This document shows positions 9,922-19,581 of a stretch of DNA of 64,000 nucleotides, piece by piece. The number at the start of each line of letters is the position of its first letter. The first letter of the stretch is position 1. This stretch comes from Anthracocystis setariae (taxonomy: Eukaryota; Basidiomycota; Ustilaginomycetes; Ustilaginales; Ustilaginaceae), in the NCBI GenBank assembly GCA_928724745.1, contig CAKMXJ010000003.1:558001-622000 (forward strand), read 5' to 3'. The notes beneath the pieces were generated by a model that had not been told where the DNA came from, ran no database searches, and saw only the letters and a program-made list of their open reading frames with translations. A program made the translations under genes and the position numbers.

Positions 9922-11037
9922 TCACTGGGGCTTGGGGTCGACGACGATGGCAAAGTTGTTTCGGTCGGTGCCCGGGTTGATTTCGCGCTTTTTGAAGATG
10001 GTACCGTCCCAATCGGGTGCTGCGCCGGGAGTTTCGGAAGCGTCGGCAGCGCTTCTGCGTTGTGCGAGAGGTTTACGCTGGAGGAGCCAGCGCGAGAGTT
10101 TGGCGGAATCGGACTGTTTGACGACGTCAAAGCCGAGCGAGGTGAGGATGGAGCGGAGGTGGGATTGGTTCATGTAGCGCGAGTTGGTGAGGCAGCTGAG
10201 GGGGAGGACGAGGAAGCAGAACGCTGGGATGTCCGGGTTGTCCGGGAGGTATTTGTGGACATGGCGAAGCATCTCGCCTCGTTTGCGTACGTCGCCGACA
10301 AAGTTGATGACGAGGCTGAGAGCGACCATGTTGAATTTGTCTGGCTCGTTGGTGGGGATGGGGAAGTCGAAGAAGCTGTATTTCTGCACGACATCGCCTT
10401 GCGGGTGGAGGTCGATGTAGGTAGGGTCGACCCATCTGTATTTCGAGTAGGCAGTGCCGGTGATGGCGCCGACGTCAAGGACGCGGAACTTTGGCAGGTT
10501 GCGGTCGTGCTGGTAGACGGTGTTGAGTGCCTCCATGGCCCATTTGCTGGTAGGCGTCTGACCCGATTTGGCAGAACCGGTCAGCGACCATGCTTGGTAC
10601 TGTGCAAGACCACCGAGCGAGTCCAAGCCAGCCTGGATGTCGTCCTTCTCCTCTGGCGTTTTGGCCTGCTCGAGCTGCTTGAGCAGTGTGTGGAATCGGG
10701 CGATCTTGTCAGCATGCTCAGCTGGAGGCACGGGTGTAGGACCAGCAACGCCGTCTTGGGCATCAGCGTTGCCGGACTTGACAGCCTTGGTTGTTTGCTT
10801 TCGCGCCTGCTTGACAGCTGCTTGCTGGACCTGGTTCTTGTTTCCACCGTTGCCCTTGTGGTGTTTGACACCTCCTCGCTTGCCTCGGGGTCGAATGAGC
10901 TTGCCTTTCTTTTGAGGAACGGAGGTGGGTGCTTGGGTGTCGGCGACCGGCGTCGAATTTGCCTCGGCGGGCGTGGCAGCAGGGGCAGCCGCAGATTTGG
11001 CTGCTCCTCCTGGTTTGCTCTTCTTGGTTCGTGACAT
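9922..11037 (-). CDS. BMT2: 25S rRNA adenine-N1 methyltransferase Bmt2
   Basis: Predicted 371-residue nucleolar SAM methyltransferase that makes an m1A in 25S rRNA. The N-terminal 90 residues are Lys/Ala/Pro-rich and basic, fitting nucleolar localisation (MSRTKKSKPGG). The catalytic domain has the SAM-binding stretch F-R-V-L-D-V-G-A-I-T-G-T and an acidic Y-I-D-L-H-P strand end. The family signatures KYSFFDFPIP and LSLVINFVGDVRKRGEML follow, then the tail RWLLQRKPL. Start chosen at the ATG read from 11037; an in-frame ATG 36 codons upstream would add a non-conserved stretch. It is divergently arranged with TOM20, with about 600 bases between the starts. Confidence 0.9.
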   Translation of the reverse strand: MSRTKKSKPGGAAKSAAAPAATPAEANSTPVADTQAPTSVPQKKGKLIRPRGKRGGVKHHKGNGGNKNQVQQAAVKQARKQTTKAVKSGNADAQDGVAGPTPVPPAEHADKIARFHTLLKQLEQAKTPEEKDDIQAGLDSLGGLAQYQAWSLTGSAKSGQTPTSKWAMEALNTVYQHDRNLPKFRVLDVGAITGTAYSKYRWVDPTYIDLHPQGDVVQKYSFFDFPIPTNEPDKFNMVALSLVINFVGDVRKRGEMLRHVHKYLPDNPDIPAFCFLVLPLSCLTNSRYMNQSHLRSILTSLGFDVVKQSDSAKLSRWLLQRKPLAQRRSAADASETPGAAPDWDGTIFKKREINPGTDRNNFAIVVDPKPQ

Positions 11038-11645
11038 TGCTTTTCGATGAGAGAGTGTGATGTGTGAAGTGAAAGATGGTGATTTCGAGTGGTTGTTGCA
11101 AGAGCGTGCAGTGGATTGATTCATTTGTGCCGGCTCAGGGTCCACGGTTGGAACTCTCCAGCTCGAAGAACAATCCTCGAGCGTAAAATTTCAAAATTTT
11201 GGAAGAAATTGCTGGCTGACTGACTGACTTAAGGATGAGACACTGATTTCACTGAGTTGACTGACAGACTCAAGGCATGATCTGACAACTCCACATCAAT
11301 ATACTATAATTTCACCGAAATGACCCGCGAGAAAATCCGACCGACTTGAAATTATTGCACCACTGTGACTGGCACAGAGATCACACAGAGAGAGAGCGAG
11401 AGGCACGGCTAAAAATTTAGTCGAGGCAGCCTAACACACACCCAAGCTGGGCCATACTAGACGAGCGCATCGTCGGATCCCCGTTGCGCAATCAAATTCA
11501 CTCACTCATCCTGTCTGTGGTCCCTGGTGCCACTTGCTCTTTCTCCACTCTCCTGTCCTCCACCACTGTCCAACCCAGTTTATTCATTTCTCCTTCCTTC
11601 GTCTCCGTCGCTTTTGAACCGCAACAGAAGCATAGTAATCTCAAC
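11038..11645. promoter_or_regulatory. Shared divergent promoter region BMT2/TOM20
   Basis: About 600 bases between two outward-facing ATGs. It has an A/T-rich middle around 11180-11350, tandem CTGA units near 11216-11230, a short GA repeat near 11390, and C/T-rich stretches just before the TOM20 start. No coding potential seen. Confidence 0.45.
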
Positions 11646-12632
11646 ATGAAGACGTCGCAAATCATTCTCACGTCGCTCTCCGTTCTCGGAGTCGCCGGTG
11701 TCGGTTACGCCCTCTACTTTGACTACAAGCGCCAAAATGACCCTGCATTCCGCAGGTCTCTTCAAAAGGAGAGCAACAAGACCTCCAAGGCCGAAAAGAG
11801 GGCTGCTGCTAAACGCGCCAAGCACGAGCATGACTTCATCCAAGACCTTTTGCAAGAGGTCTCGCCCGAGACACTCCCTTCCGGTGTTGAGGAGCGCGAA
11901 CAGTACTTCCTCAAGCACGTCTCGCTCGGAGAGCAGCTCTTCGCTATGGGCTCCGACAAGTATCTCGATGCTTCTGCTGCTTTCTTCAAGGCGTTGAAGG
12001 TCTACCCCTCCCCCGTCGAGCTCATCTATATCTACGAGAAGGCTGTACCCAAGGAGGTCTTTGACACCATCATGCGCATCGTCAGCAGGGACGTCGCTCT
12101 CCGTGGTCGACCGGGCGGTGAAGATATGTCGGCTGCTCGCCTCGACGAGGTCGACGATGACGCACCCTCCGCCTCTGCTGCCAACAACGACGAACAAGAC
12201 GACGAGGTGGAGCTCAAGACCGCTGACGATGACAAGGAGACGTCGGAATCCACATCTGCCAACACCTCCTCCTCCTCCGCCGCCCCCGCATCAGCACCAC
12301 AGCACAGCAATGACAGTGGCACCACCTCGAGCCAAGAATGGGACACCCTCTCCGCCACCAGCCTCAACGAGACCGGCGTCATGGTCACTCCCAACGCGGC
12401 CGCTTCCACTTCGTCCCAGAGCCCCGAGTCGTCGGCCACCCCGTCTGCACTCGCTGACCAGACCGCCAAGTCAGCATCTGAGGAGCCCAAACTCGCCATC
12501 ATCGACACTTCGGCCTCAGCCACCGAGGCTCCCTCGACACCGTCCAAGCAGAACTTTACTTCCGGTTGGAGCCCCGCCCCCGTCTTCCCTGCCAGTCCTA
12601 GCGCAGAGAACAAGTCGGAGGGCAAGGAGTAA
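11646..12632 (+). CDS. TOM20: Mitochondrial import receptor Tom20, acidic-tailed
   Basis: Predicted 328-residue outer-membrane receptor that binds mitochondrial presequences. Residues 6-24 are the signal-anchor helix (ILTSLSVLGVAGVGYALYF), then a basic YKRQNDPAFRR and a Lys/Glu-rich linker. The conserved receptor domain covers about 55-160 (FLKHVSLGEQLFAMGSDKYL, then a TPR-like AAAFFKALKVYPSPVELIYI and the ending VFDTIMRIVSRD). Fungal Tom20 usually ends soon after this. Here about 160 extra residues, rich in Ser/Thr/Asp/Glu/Ala, follow. The start at 11646 puts the anchor at the N-terminus; upstream in-frame codons look like leader. The frame stays open with no splice signal before the tail, so the tail is probably real, but RNA data should confirm it. 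Confidence 0.9.
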   Translation: MKTSQIILTSLSVLGVAGVGYALYFDYKRQNDPAFRRSLQKESNKTSKAEKRAAAKRAKHEHDFIQDLLQEVSPETLPSGVEEREQYFLKHVSLGEQLFAMGSDKYLDASAAFFKALKVYPSPVELIYIYEKAVPKEVFDTIMRIVSRDVALRGRPGGEDMSAARLDEVDDDAPSASAANNDEQDDEVELKTADDDKETSESTSANTSSSSAAPASAPQHSNDSGTTSSQEWDTLSATSLNETGVMVTPNAAASTSSQSPESSATPSALADQTAKSASEEPKLAIIDTSASATEAPSTPSKQNFTSGWSPAPVFPASPSAENKSEGKE

Positions 12633-13017
12633 ATCGCTTACCCCCGTGACTCTCGAACACCTTTGATTCCGACATCGACTCGGTTACGCTCTTCATCTTT
12701 TTCCAAAAGCGCACGTATGGCCCGACGCAATGCACAACCACTTTTCTTCCCTTTGCTCTTGCTCGCTTTTGCCGATATCGGCACCCCAAGTCGTCCGTGC
12801 AGGATGTACTACTACTTGCAGCTTTTCGCCCCACTCATGTACATTTCAGCCCCCTTGTATTGCTAGGTTTGGACTGGCATCCTGTGTTGCTCGATGGACC
12901 TCTCTTGGTCTGGATTGCGGTGGTGATTGGTGGAAACAGCATCAATTTAGTGCCCGAGACGTTTGGACCTTTGAGTCGGTTCATATACGCAATAGTGCTT
13001 TCTCGCCCGAAAACGCT
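12633..13017. other. TOM20 3' flank up to the tRNA gene
   Basis: No coding signal. T-rich stretches near 12690-12790 could carry the TOM20 polyadenylation site. Confidence 0.4.
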
Positions 13018-13163
13018 GCCCCGGTGGCCAAGTTGGATTAAGGCATGTGGCTTATGTTTCTCAGGTGCAAACAGTTGTACCTCAAGATCATGGGGGTTTT
13101 ATTCGCAGAAAATCATTTTCTATCAAAACCGCGAGATCGTGGGTTCGAGTCCCACCCGGGGCA
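13018..13163 (+). tRNA. tRNA-Ile(UAU) with a 71-nt intron
   Basis: The acceptor stem GCCCCGG pairs with CCGGGGC (13156-13162), with discriminator A at 13163. The D arm is 13027-13044. The anticodon stem TGTGG (13046-13050) pairs with CCGCG (13129-13133) through two G-U pairs. The anticodon is TAT at 13053-13055. The variable loop is AGATC, the T arm GTGGG-TTCGAGT-CCCAC holds a good B box, and T-rich DNA follows. If the intron is 13056-13126 the spliced loop reads CTTATAA, like the intron-containing yeast tRNA-Ile(UAU). The usual 37/38 junction would leave G37, which does not suit this tRNA. A type II tRNA was considered because of the D arm, but the variable loop is short. Confidence 0.85.
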
Positions 13164-13924
13164 TTATTAAATTTTTTTTGGTTGGCTCCGGTCGCAGAAC
13201 GTGACCTGGACCACTGAACGCCGACAGATGAGGGGATTTTCCTCACCAAGTTTCGAACAAGATCGATGCAGAAATGGCCGAGTTATGGTTATTTCAAAGT
13301 TCTTTGGTATGATGGTTTCGCGACATCTCCTCGACGACGACGACACACAATTCAGCCAATACCTTCACTTTCGACAATGAGACTGCAGGATAATCCCGAC
13401 TATGCTTGTGCACACACCACGATCCTTCTCCCAGACTCGTGCTCGCCACAGTCGCAAAGTTAAGGGGCTGAGTGACTGCCTCCGGCCGCGGCCTTTGCCT
13501 GTCATTCTCCGACCCAAATTTTGACCTTTTGAACACCTTTCTTCGCCATATGAGCGACGTTGGGGAGCCCTGGCATCCTGTATTTGGCAAAACCAACACC
13601 ATCTAGTACAACATCTGGCGTATATCCTTCGAAACCAGCACCGTAGGCTACCTGATCGCGACGAGACCCCACAGCAACTCGACCGCCATGCCTGCCACAC
13701 GCAGGCACCCAGCGGATCACCTCACTGGCCCATTGTCTCCGACGCTATGACCCCTCCCTCCATTGCGACGCCCCGATCGAGTAACACGACCGGTTGGCTG
13801 CTCAGTAGCCGCCCTTGGGAGTACCTCGCCGCTTTCTGCTAAGGATCCGTTCCACCATCTAGCCTCCTCTCCATCTCAATCGCAACCCTTCTGCTACACT
13901 GCCTGCCAACCCCACCCAATTCCA
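13164..13924. other. tRNA 3' flank with short repeat
   Basis: It contains the T-run terminator of the tRNA near 13173-13180 and repeat copy 1 at 13230-13319. The rest has no coding signal apart from scattered short frames without domains. Confidence 0.45.
13230..13319 (+). repeat. tRNA-associated repeat, copy 1
   Basis: About 90 bases closely similar to 53855-53940. Shared blocks include GAGGGGATT, CCTCACCAA, TTTCGA, CAAGATCGAT and AAATGGCCGAGT. Both copies lie within about 70 bases downstream of an intron-containing tRNA gene, on the same strand. GAGGGG...CCTC can form a small hairpin, and TGGCCGAGT resembles a tRNA A box. It could be a solo-LTR relic or a tRNA-derived SINE piece. Confidence 0.7.
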
Positions 13925-14263
13925 ATGCCTCCCATTCGCAACCAACATGCCTCCCAGCACGCCGCCACTGGACAAACCAGCCAAGTCAATGCCAATCGTG
14001 CCAACGTCGCCATTGACGAGCCCGATCAGGCAGCCATTGTACCCATCTACACTGGCAAATACCTTTGGTCCGGCAGACGTCCTACTGAGCAGCTGCCTCC
14101 TGGTACCATCTGTTCCCCCGAAATCGCCTATGAGGAACTTCCCTTCCCTAATGGCGATCGTGCCAAGCTGCCGCCGTGCACTGTGCGATGGCCATTCACC
14201 AATATCACTATAAATTGCTTGGTTGAGTTTGATTTGTTACGTTCGCATGTTGAACATTTCTGA
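13925..14263 (+). CDS. Doubtful small protein, 112 residues
   Basis: Not recognised. Starting at the ATG at 13925 the frame encodes a Gln/Ala/Asn-rich N-terminus, then a more protein-like middle (IYTGKYLWSGRRPTEQLPPG) and a stop at 14263. There are no domains, signal peptide or membrane helix. A C/T-rich stretch with CCAAT-like bases precedes it. It could be the first exon of a longer gene, a decayed gene, or a chance frame; an overlapping frame of similar length exists (13947-14213). Confidence 0.3.
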   Translation: MPPIRNQHASQHAATGQTSQVNANRANVAIDEPDQAAIVPIYTGKYLWSGRRPTEQLPPGTICSPEIAYEELPFPNGDRAKLPPCTVRWPFTNITINCLVEFDLLRSHVEHF

Positions 14264-14937
14264 ACGTGTGGGACCGAGCTAGCGAAGGTCGAAGAAGATT
14301 TTCGAAATTGCCTGTTCTTGCCAGAAAAATCCTACTCTCTCTCCTGAGATAGACAATATCCTAATTCCATTCCATTCGACTTCGAAATTCTGGCCAGAAA
14401 AGGTGGTCGAAAAAAAAGGCAAAATCATGTAGCAGCGCTGCACAGCGGATGTCTTTTCGGCTTACCGCATCAAAAACTGCGCCTTGGCCATCAGTCTTCC
14501 ACGCGCCAAGCGCAAGTCTTGTAGGATGTGCGCTTCGCCTGTTCTCGTCCCGCACCGGCACAGTGCGACCGCTGTGGCCGAAGACACCGTTGACACCCGG
14601 ATTGGACAGCTATGATATGTCCACTAGAGCAACGAACTGAGCAGTGTCAATGACATACAATCTGTAGCACGCTGTTCAACGAGATTCAGGTCAAGATGGC
14701 CGGATGTAGCCTCATACTCGATTGGAGATGCGCCAGCTCGGGCACGCAGAGTGACGTTCCGGCTAGCTGAGCGAGGTGGAGGAAAAACACGGAAGGAGCA
14801 GGTGTGCTTGATTTGATTTGCTTTGCTTTGCTTTGCTTGCTGAGCTGAGTCAATGGTCAGTGCAAGGTTTTTTTTTTTTTTTTTTTTGGGCTCAAATCTG
14901 ATCACGAAAGAAACAGGAAGAACTGTGCTGGAGGTTT

Positions 14938-14979
<42 letters not shown>

Positions 14980-15291
14980 GGTGAAATTCAACTCGCAATA
15001 ATCCAATCCGCTGCTTCCGTTCAGCCCGATCAAGCTTCCACTTTCTTCCTTTTCTTCTCAGCAGTACAGTCGCCCTTTGCGCTCGCCTGCGCCCTTTTTT
15101 TCTTTTACCTCGAAATCCGAACTACAACTCCACCCGCATTTTCTTCCTTCTCATTCGTCACCTGCTCACCACACACACCGCCTTTTTGCGTCCATTCTTT
15201 TATCACTCCCGGACATTGTCGCATCTTTCTCTCACACCATCTCGAAAATCTCCCCCCACCCCCGCCTCTCACACACAGCACACTCATAGCC
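14264..15291. other. Intergenic with long T tracts, upstream of mtHSP70
   Basis: No gene seen. It has a TTTGC repeat near 14818-14838, T runs near 14868-14887 and 14939-14976, and a C/T-rich core-promoter-like zone at 15030-15290 before the HSP70 start. Confidence 0.5.
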
Positions 15292-16391
15292 ATGTTCTCT
15301 CGTGGTCTTCGTGCCGCCGCTCCGGCGACAAGGCTTCTCAACCAGCCTCTCCGTTCCGCCGCCCCCGGTGTTGCCGTAAGTATCGCATCAAACATCAAAA
15401 GCCAGCTTTACTCGAACCACACGTCGAGGTGGCCCAAAAGTTCGGATCGACGACGACGAAGGCCCGGTTACTGACACTTTCATCTACCTAATATATGTTC
15501 CTATCCCACAGCGTCTGGCTCCCATTGGCGCCCGATTCAACTCCGGCAAGGTCTCCGGCCCTGTCATCGGTATTGATTTGGGAAGTGAGTGTCAAGAATC
15601 TTGCTTTTTTGCTCAGTTCTGCCGAAACTGGCACCAGAAGTGCATCTGGTGCTAGAGCCTCTTACGGTGGCGGTCAGCGTATTGCAAGCCGAATGCCTAT
15701 CTAAGGAGAACGAAGCACTGACCATTTTCCAATCCCCCCCCTCTTACTCTTTTCTTATTCTGCAATACCAGCCACCAACTCATGTGTCTCCGTCATGGAG
15801 GGTCAGCAGGCCCGTGTCATTGAAAACTCGGAGGGCGGTCGTACCACCCCATCCGTTATTGCTTTCACCAAGGATGGTGAGCGTCTCGTTGGTCTCCCCG
15901 CCAAGCGACAGGCTGTTGTCAACCCCGAGGCGACTCTTTTCGCCACAAAGCGTCTCATTGGCCGCAAGTTCCAGGACAAGGAGGTCCAGAAGGATCTCAA
16001 CAACGTTCCCTTCAAGATTGTTCCCCACTCCAACGGTGATGCCTGGCTCGAGGTCCGTGGCGAGAAGTACTCGCCCTCCCAGATCGGTGCATTCGTTGTC
16101 GGCAAGATGAAGGAGACCGCCTCCGGCTACCTCGGCAAGACTGTCAAGCACGCCGTTATCACTGTCCCCGCTTACTTCAACGACTCGCAGCGTCAGGCCA
16201 CCAAGGACGCCGGTGCCATCGCTGGTCTCGACGTTCTCCGTGTCATCAACGAGCCCACCGCCGCCGCTCTCGCTTACGGTCTCGACCGTGACGACTCGTC
16301 CGTCATCGCTGTCTTCGACTTGGGTGGAGGTACCTTCGATATCTCGATTCTCGAGATGCAGAAGGGCGTTTTCGAGGTCAAGTCTACCAAC

Positions 16392-16425
<34 letters not shown>

Positions 16426-17627
16426 TTGTCCTTGTCGAGCACCTCGTCAGCGAGTTCAAGAAGGAGTCCGGTCTCGACCTTTCCAAGGACCGCATGGCCA
16501 TCCAGCGTATCCGTGAGGCTGCCGAGAAGGCCAAGATTGAGCTCTCTTCGACTCAGTCCACCGACATCAGCTTGCCTTACATCACTGCCGATGCTTCGGG
16601 TCCCAAGCACATCAACACCAAGCTCACCCGCGCTCAGCTCGAGGGTCTGGTTGGCAAGCTCATCGACCGCACCGTCGAGCCATGCAAGAAGGCGCTCGCC
16701 GATGCTGGTTGCAAGCCCTCCGACATCCAGGAGGTTATCATGGTCGGTGGTATGAGCCGTATGCCCAAGGTTCTCGAGACTGTCAAGAGCATCTTCAAGC
16801 GCGACCCCAGCAAGGGTGTCAACCCCGACGAGGCTGTCGCCATCGGTGCCTCGATTCAGGGTGGTGTTCTGTCCGGTCAGGTTACCGACGTTCTGTTGCT
16901 CGATGTCACGCCTCTTTCGCTCGGTATCCAGACTCTCGGCGGTGTTTTCACCCGTCTCATCAACCGCAACACCACGATCCCTACCAAGAAGTCGCAGGTC
17001 TTCTCCACTGCTGCTGATGGCCAGACTGCCGTCGACATCCAGGTGTATCAGGGTGAGCGTGAGCTCGTCCGTGACAACAAGCTGCTCGGCAACTTCCAGC
17101 TCACCGGTATCCCGCCCGCCCCCAAGGGAGTTCCTCAGATCGAGGTCACCTTTGACATTGACGCCGATGGTATCATGCACGTTTCTGCGCTGGACAAGGC
17201 CACGAATAAGGACCAGTCCATGACCATCTCGGCCGGATCGGGTCTTAGCGACAACGAGATCGAGAAGATGGTGGCCGATGCTGAGCAGTACGCCGAGGCG
17301 GACAAGGCTCGCAAGGCTGTGATCGAGGAGGCCAACCGAGCGCACTCGGTGTGCTCCGAGACGACCAAGGCGATGCAGGAGTTCAGCGACCAGCTGCCTG
17401 CTGCCGAGGTTGAGAAGCTTAATGCGCTGATCAAGGAGACCGAGGAGATTGCCTCCAAGGGTTTGAACGCTGATGCTGAAGTTGATGCGCAGATGATTCG
17501 CGAGAAGATCGACGCGACTCAGCAGGCTTCGCTGCAGCTGTTCAAGCTGGTTTACGAGAAGAAGGGGGCCGCGTCGGGTTCCGAGAACGCAGAGGCTAAG
17601 CCTGAGGAGGGCGAGAAGAAGAACTAA
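15292..17627 (+). CDS. SSC1: Mitochondrial Hsp70 (Ssc1), three exons
   Basis: Matrix Hsp70 chaperone and import motor ATPase. Exons: 15292-15375, 15512-15584 and 15772-17627, joined across GT...AG introns of 136 and 187 bases (donors GTAAGT and GTGAGT, acceptors CACAG and CCAG). The spliced frame encodes 670 residues, the usual family length. Exon 1 plus early exon 2 gives an Arg/Ala-rich presequence, and the second junction rebuilds the signature [17 protein letters not shown]. Other hallmarks are [30 protein letters not shown], the linker [20 protein letters not shown] and a Lys/Glu-rich tail ending EKKN. The C-terminus lacks an ER or cytosolic EEVD tag, supporting the matrix form. Codon bias is very strong. 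Confidence 0.96.
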
Positions 17628-18333
17628 GCATTGTTCCTTTTCTTGTCTCGACTTAGGGGATGCGTTCCCCCCCCCCCCTCTCATTTACTTCTTTCTTCCC
17701 ATACCTCGCGTAATCAGCGACCTCCTTGTAATAACAGCAACTCAAATGCCTCCCCTCCCCCGCTCCCCTCATCGCAACGTTGGTTCTGGGACCGTGCGGT
17801 TGGTTTCTCTCCCACAAAAGAAGGAAAAAAAAAAAACCGTCGTCTTTACCGCCACTTAGTAGTTCACTCTCGCGCTGTTGACGTTCCCGTTTTGTTTTTT
17901 CTTTTTGGTTCCTTGACGTCTCGTTCCGCCGCATATCGGCCTTCCGGCTCACCTATCCCATACACCTACCCACCACCACCACCGCTTATAATTTCATTTG
18001 TATTCCTTTGTCGAGTGTGAGAACCTCCACGATGTGACGCACACAAGCATTGAGGTAGACAAACGATGACTGTGCTGTAGGATTTCGTTCGAAAAACATG
18101 ATGGTTGATGTACACGGAGTTAAGGAAAGCGGGAGAGGGGGGGGGGGGGGGAGAGAGCCAACAAACTAGACGATAAAACGTGCATGAAGCGGGACAAGTC
18201 GATCAACGTGAACAATGCAAAGGAAAGAGTCAAAGACAGGACAACGATGGCTGGAGGACATAAGCAAAAAAAGTAGGTACGATCGTGGGTGAAGGATGTT
18301 TTGGGGTTGAAATCGCGATAATGGAGAAGACGC
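17628..18333. other. Convergent intergenic region HSP70/RAD6
   Basis: Between the stop codons of two convergent genes. It contains homopolymers (C run near 17668, A run near 17826, a G run near 18137-18152) and T/C-rich stretches, but no coding signal. Confidence 0.45.
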
Positions 18334-18977
18334 TTATGACGAAGCCGCCGCTTGCTGTGTCGCACTGGCATTCGCCCCTCCTTCCGCTTCATCCTCCTCA
18401 GCAATCCCCTCCATCTGCTCGCCATCATCCAACCAGCTCGCTTCCACCGTCGCCTTCACCCTCCTGACATACTCCTTCATGTTCTCGCGATACAAACTTG
18501 CCGCTTCCGCATTAGCCGGACTGTTGGGATTTGGATCGTGCAGCAAACTCTGAATACTCGTCAGAATTGCGGCGACATCGTACGTCGGACTCCACCTGTT
18601 CTGCAGGATATCCAGACACAGCTCGCCATTGGCGTAGACGTTGGGGTGGAACATTTTCGAGAGAAACTTGACCGTGGGTGGCTTGTTCGGGTACGATTCA
18701 TCAAAGGTGAGCACGAGCTTGAACGTGCCGTCTTCAAACGGCGTGTCGGCAGGTCCGAAGATGACGGCATTCCAGATCATGAGGTTGTCTGCGCACGGTG
18801 CGCCCGAGATTCCCCCAGGCGGGTCGGTGGAGAGACGCTTAAAGTCTCGAATCAGACGCTTCTTTGATGGTGTGGACTGCAGAGGTGGAGAAAATGGAGC
18901 TCAGCGTCAGATCCTATCAGCGGCCACATACGACTCTCTCCGGCAATCAACACGGTTGGAATATGGGCACTTACCAT
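18334..18977 (-). CDS. RAD6: Ubiquitin-conjugating enzyme E2 Rad6/Ubc2
   Basis: E2 enzyme for PCNA and histone H2B monoubiquitination and N-end-rule degradation. Exon 1 is the ATG alone (18977-18975), then a GTAAGTG donor; exon 2 runs 18876-18334 after a CTGCAG acceptor, leaving a 98-base intron. The spliced 181-residue protein begins [16 protein letters not shown], as expected for Rad6. The UBC fold has [20 protein letters not shown] with catalytic Cys88, then [18 protein letters not shown]. After W-L-D-D-G comes an acidic, then Ala/Ser/Thr-rich tail of about 30 residues, recalling the acidic tail of yeast Rad6. Without the first exon the protein would start at an internal Met34 and lose the conserved helix 1, so the split start is strongly supported. 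Confidence 0.93.
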
Positions 18978-19581
18978 TGTGAATAGGCAATTCTCCCTTG
19001 TGCGTGTGAGCTGAGTTGGTCCGAGTCAATGTTGAGATGCCCGAAAGTGATTGCTGCGAGAAGCAAAAGTGGACTTAAGATGGCCTTCTCTTGAGGTCTT
19101 GAGTGGACTTTCGCTTCTGTTTGATGTTTTGAGCGTGAAGTAGCCTAGGCTGCATCCAGAAACAATGTTGCGATTCGGGTGCGTGTTGGTGGCAAAGTGC
19201 TAACGAGATGCAAGGTGGTGATGGTGATGAAAGACTCGCAAAAGCGCAGTAAACGTTGCTTGATTTGGCTAGCAGGTAAAGTGTTGGTCCATTCACAGAG
19301 TAGTGACTCTTTCTGGGCGGGGTCTCACGCGCAGTGGCATCACCTCCTGAAGCGCCCCATTTCGCTCTGCTCAGTACGGCATCGCTTTTTTCGCACGAAA
19401 AGAAATTTCGCTCCTGAACAATGCTTCCTTGCCTATCACACAGATGTGGACCACAACGCTACTACTCTGTTTACAATGCATTGCCGTTCATACTAGCCTT
19501 GGAGTTCAATCTAGCCAGACGGGCCACAGAAACCACATTGGAACACAACAAGATTGGCATCGTATAGGAGGAAAGCTTGTC
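18978..19581. other. Intergenic region between RAD6 and the J-protein gene
   Basis: RAD6 promoter plus the 3' flank of the J-protein gene. No coding signal or distinctive motif seen. Confidence 0.4.

Noticed and set aside
9916..11034. A 372-residue plus-strand frame opposite BMT2
   Set aside because: Shadow of a gene with clear methyltransferase motifs.
13018..13163. Reading the 13.0-kb tRNA as a type II tRNA (Leu or Ser)
   Set aside because: The D arm is similar, but the AGATC variable loop is type I and no Leu/Ser anticodon fits a seven-base loop with T33.
15780..17684. A 634-residue minus-strand frame opposite mtHSP70
   Set aside because: Shadow of the Hsp70 coding strand; low-complexity Leu/Val/Asp-rich.
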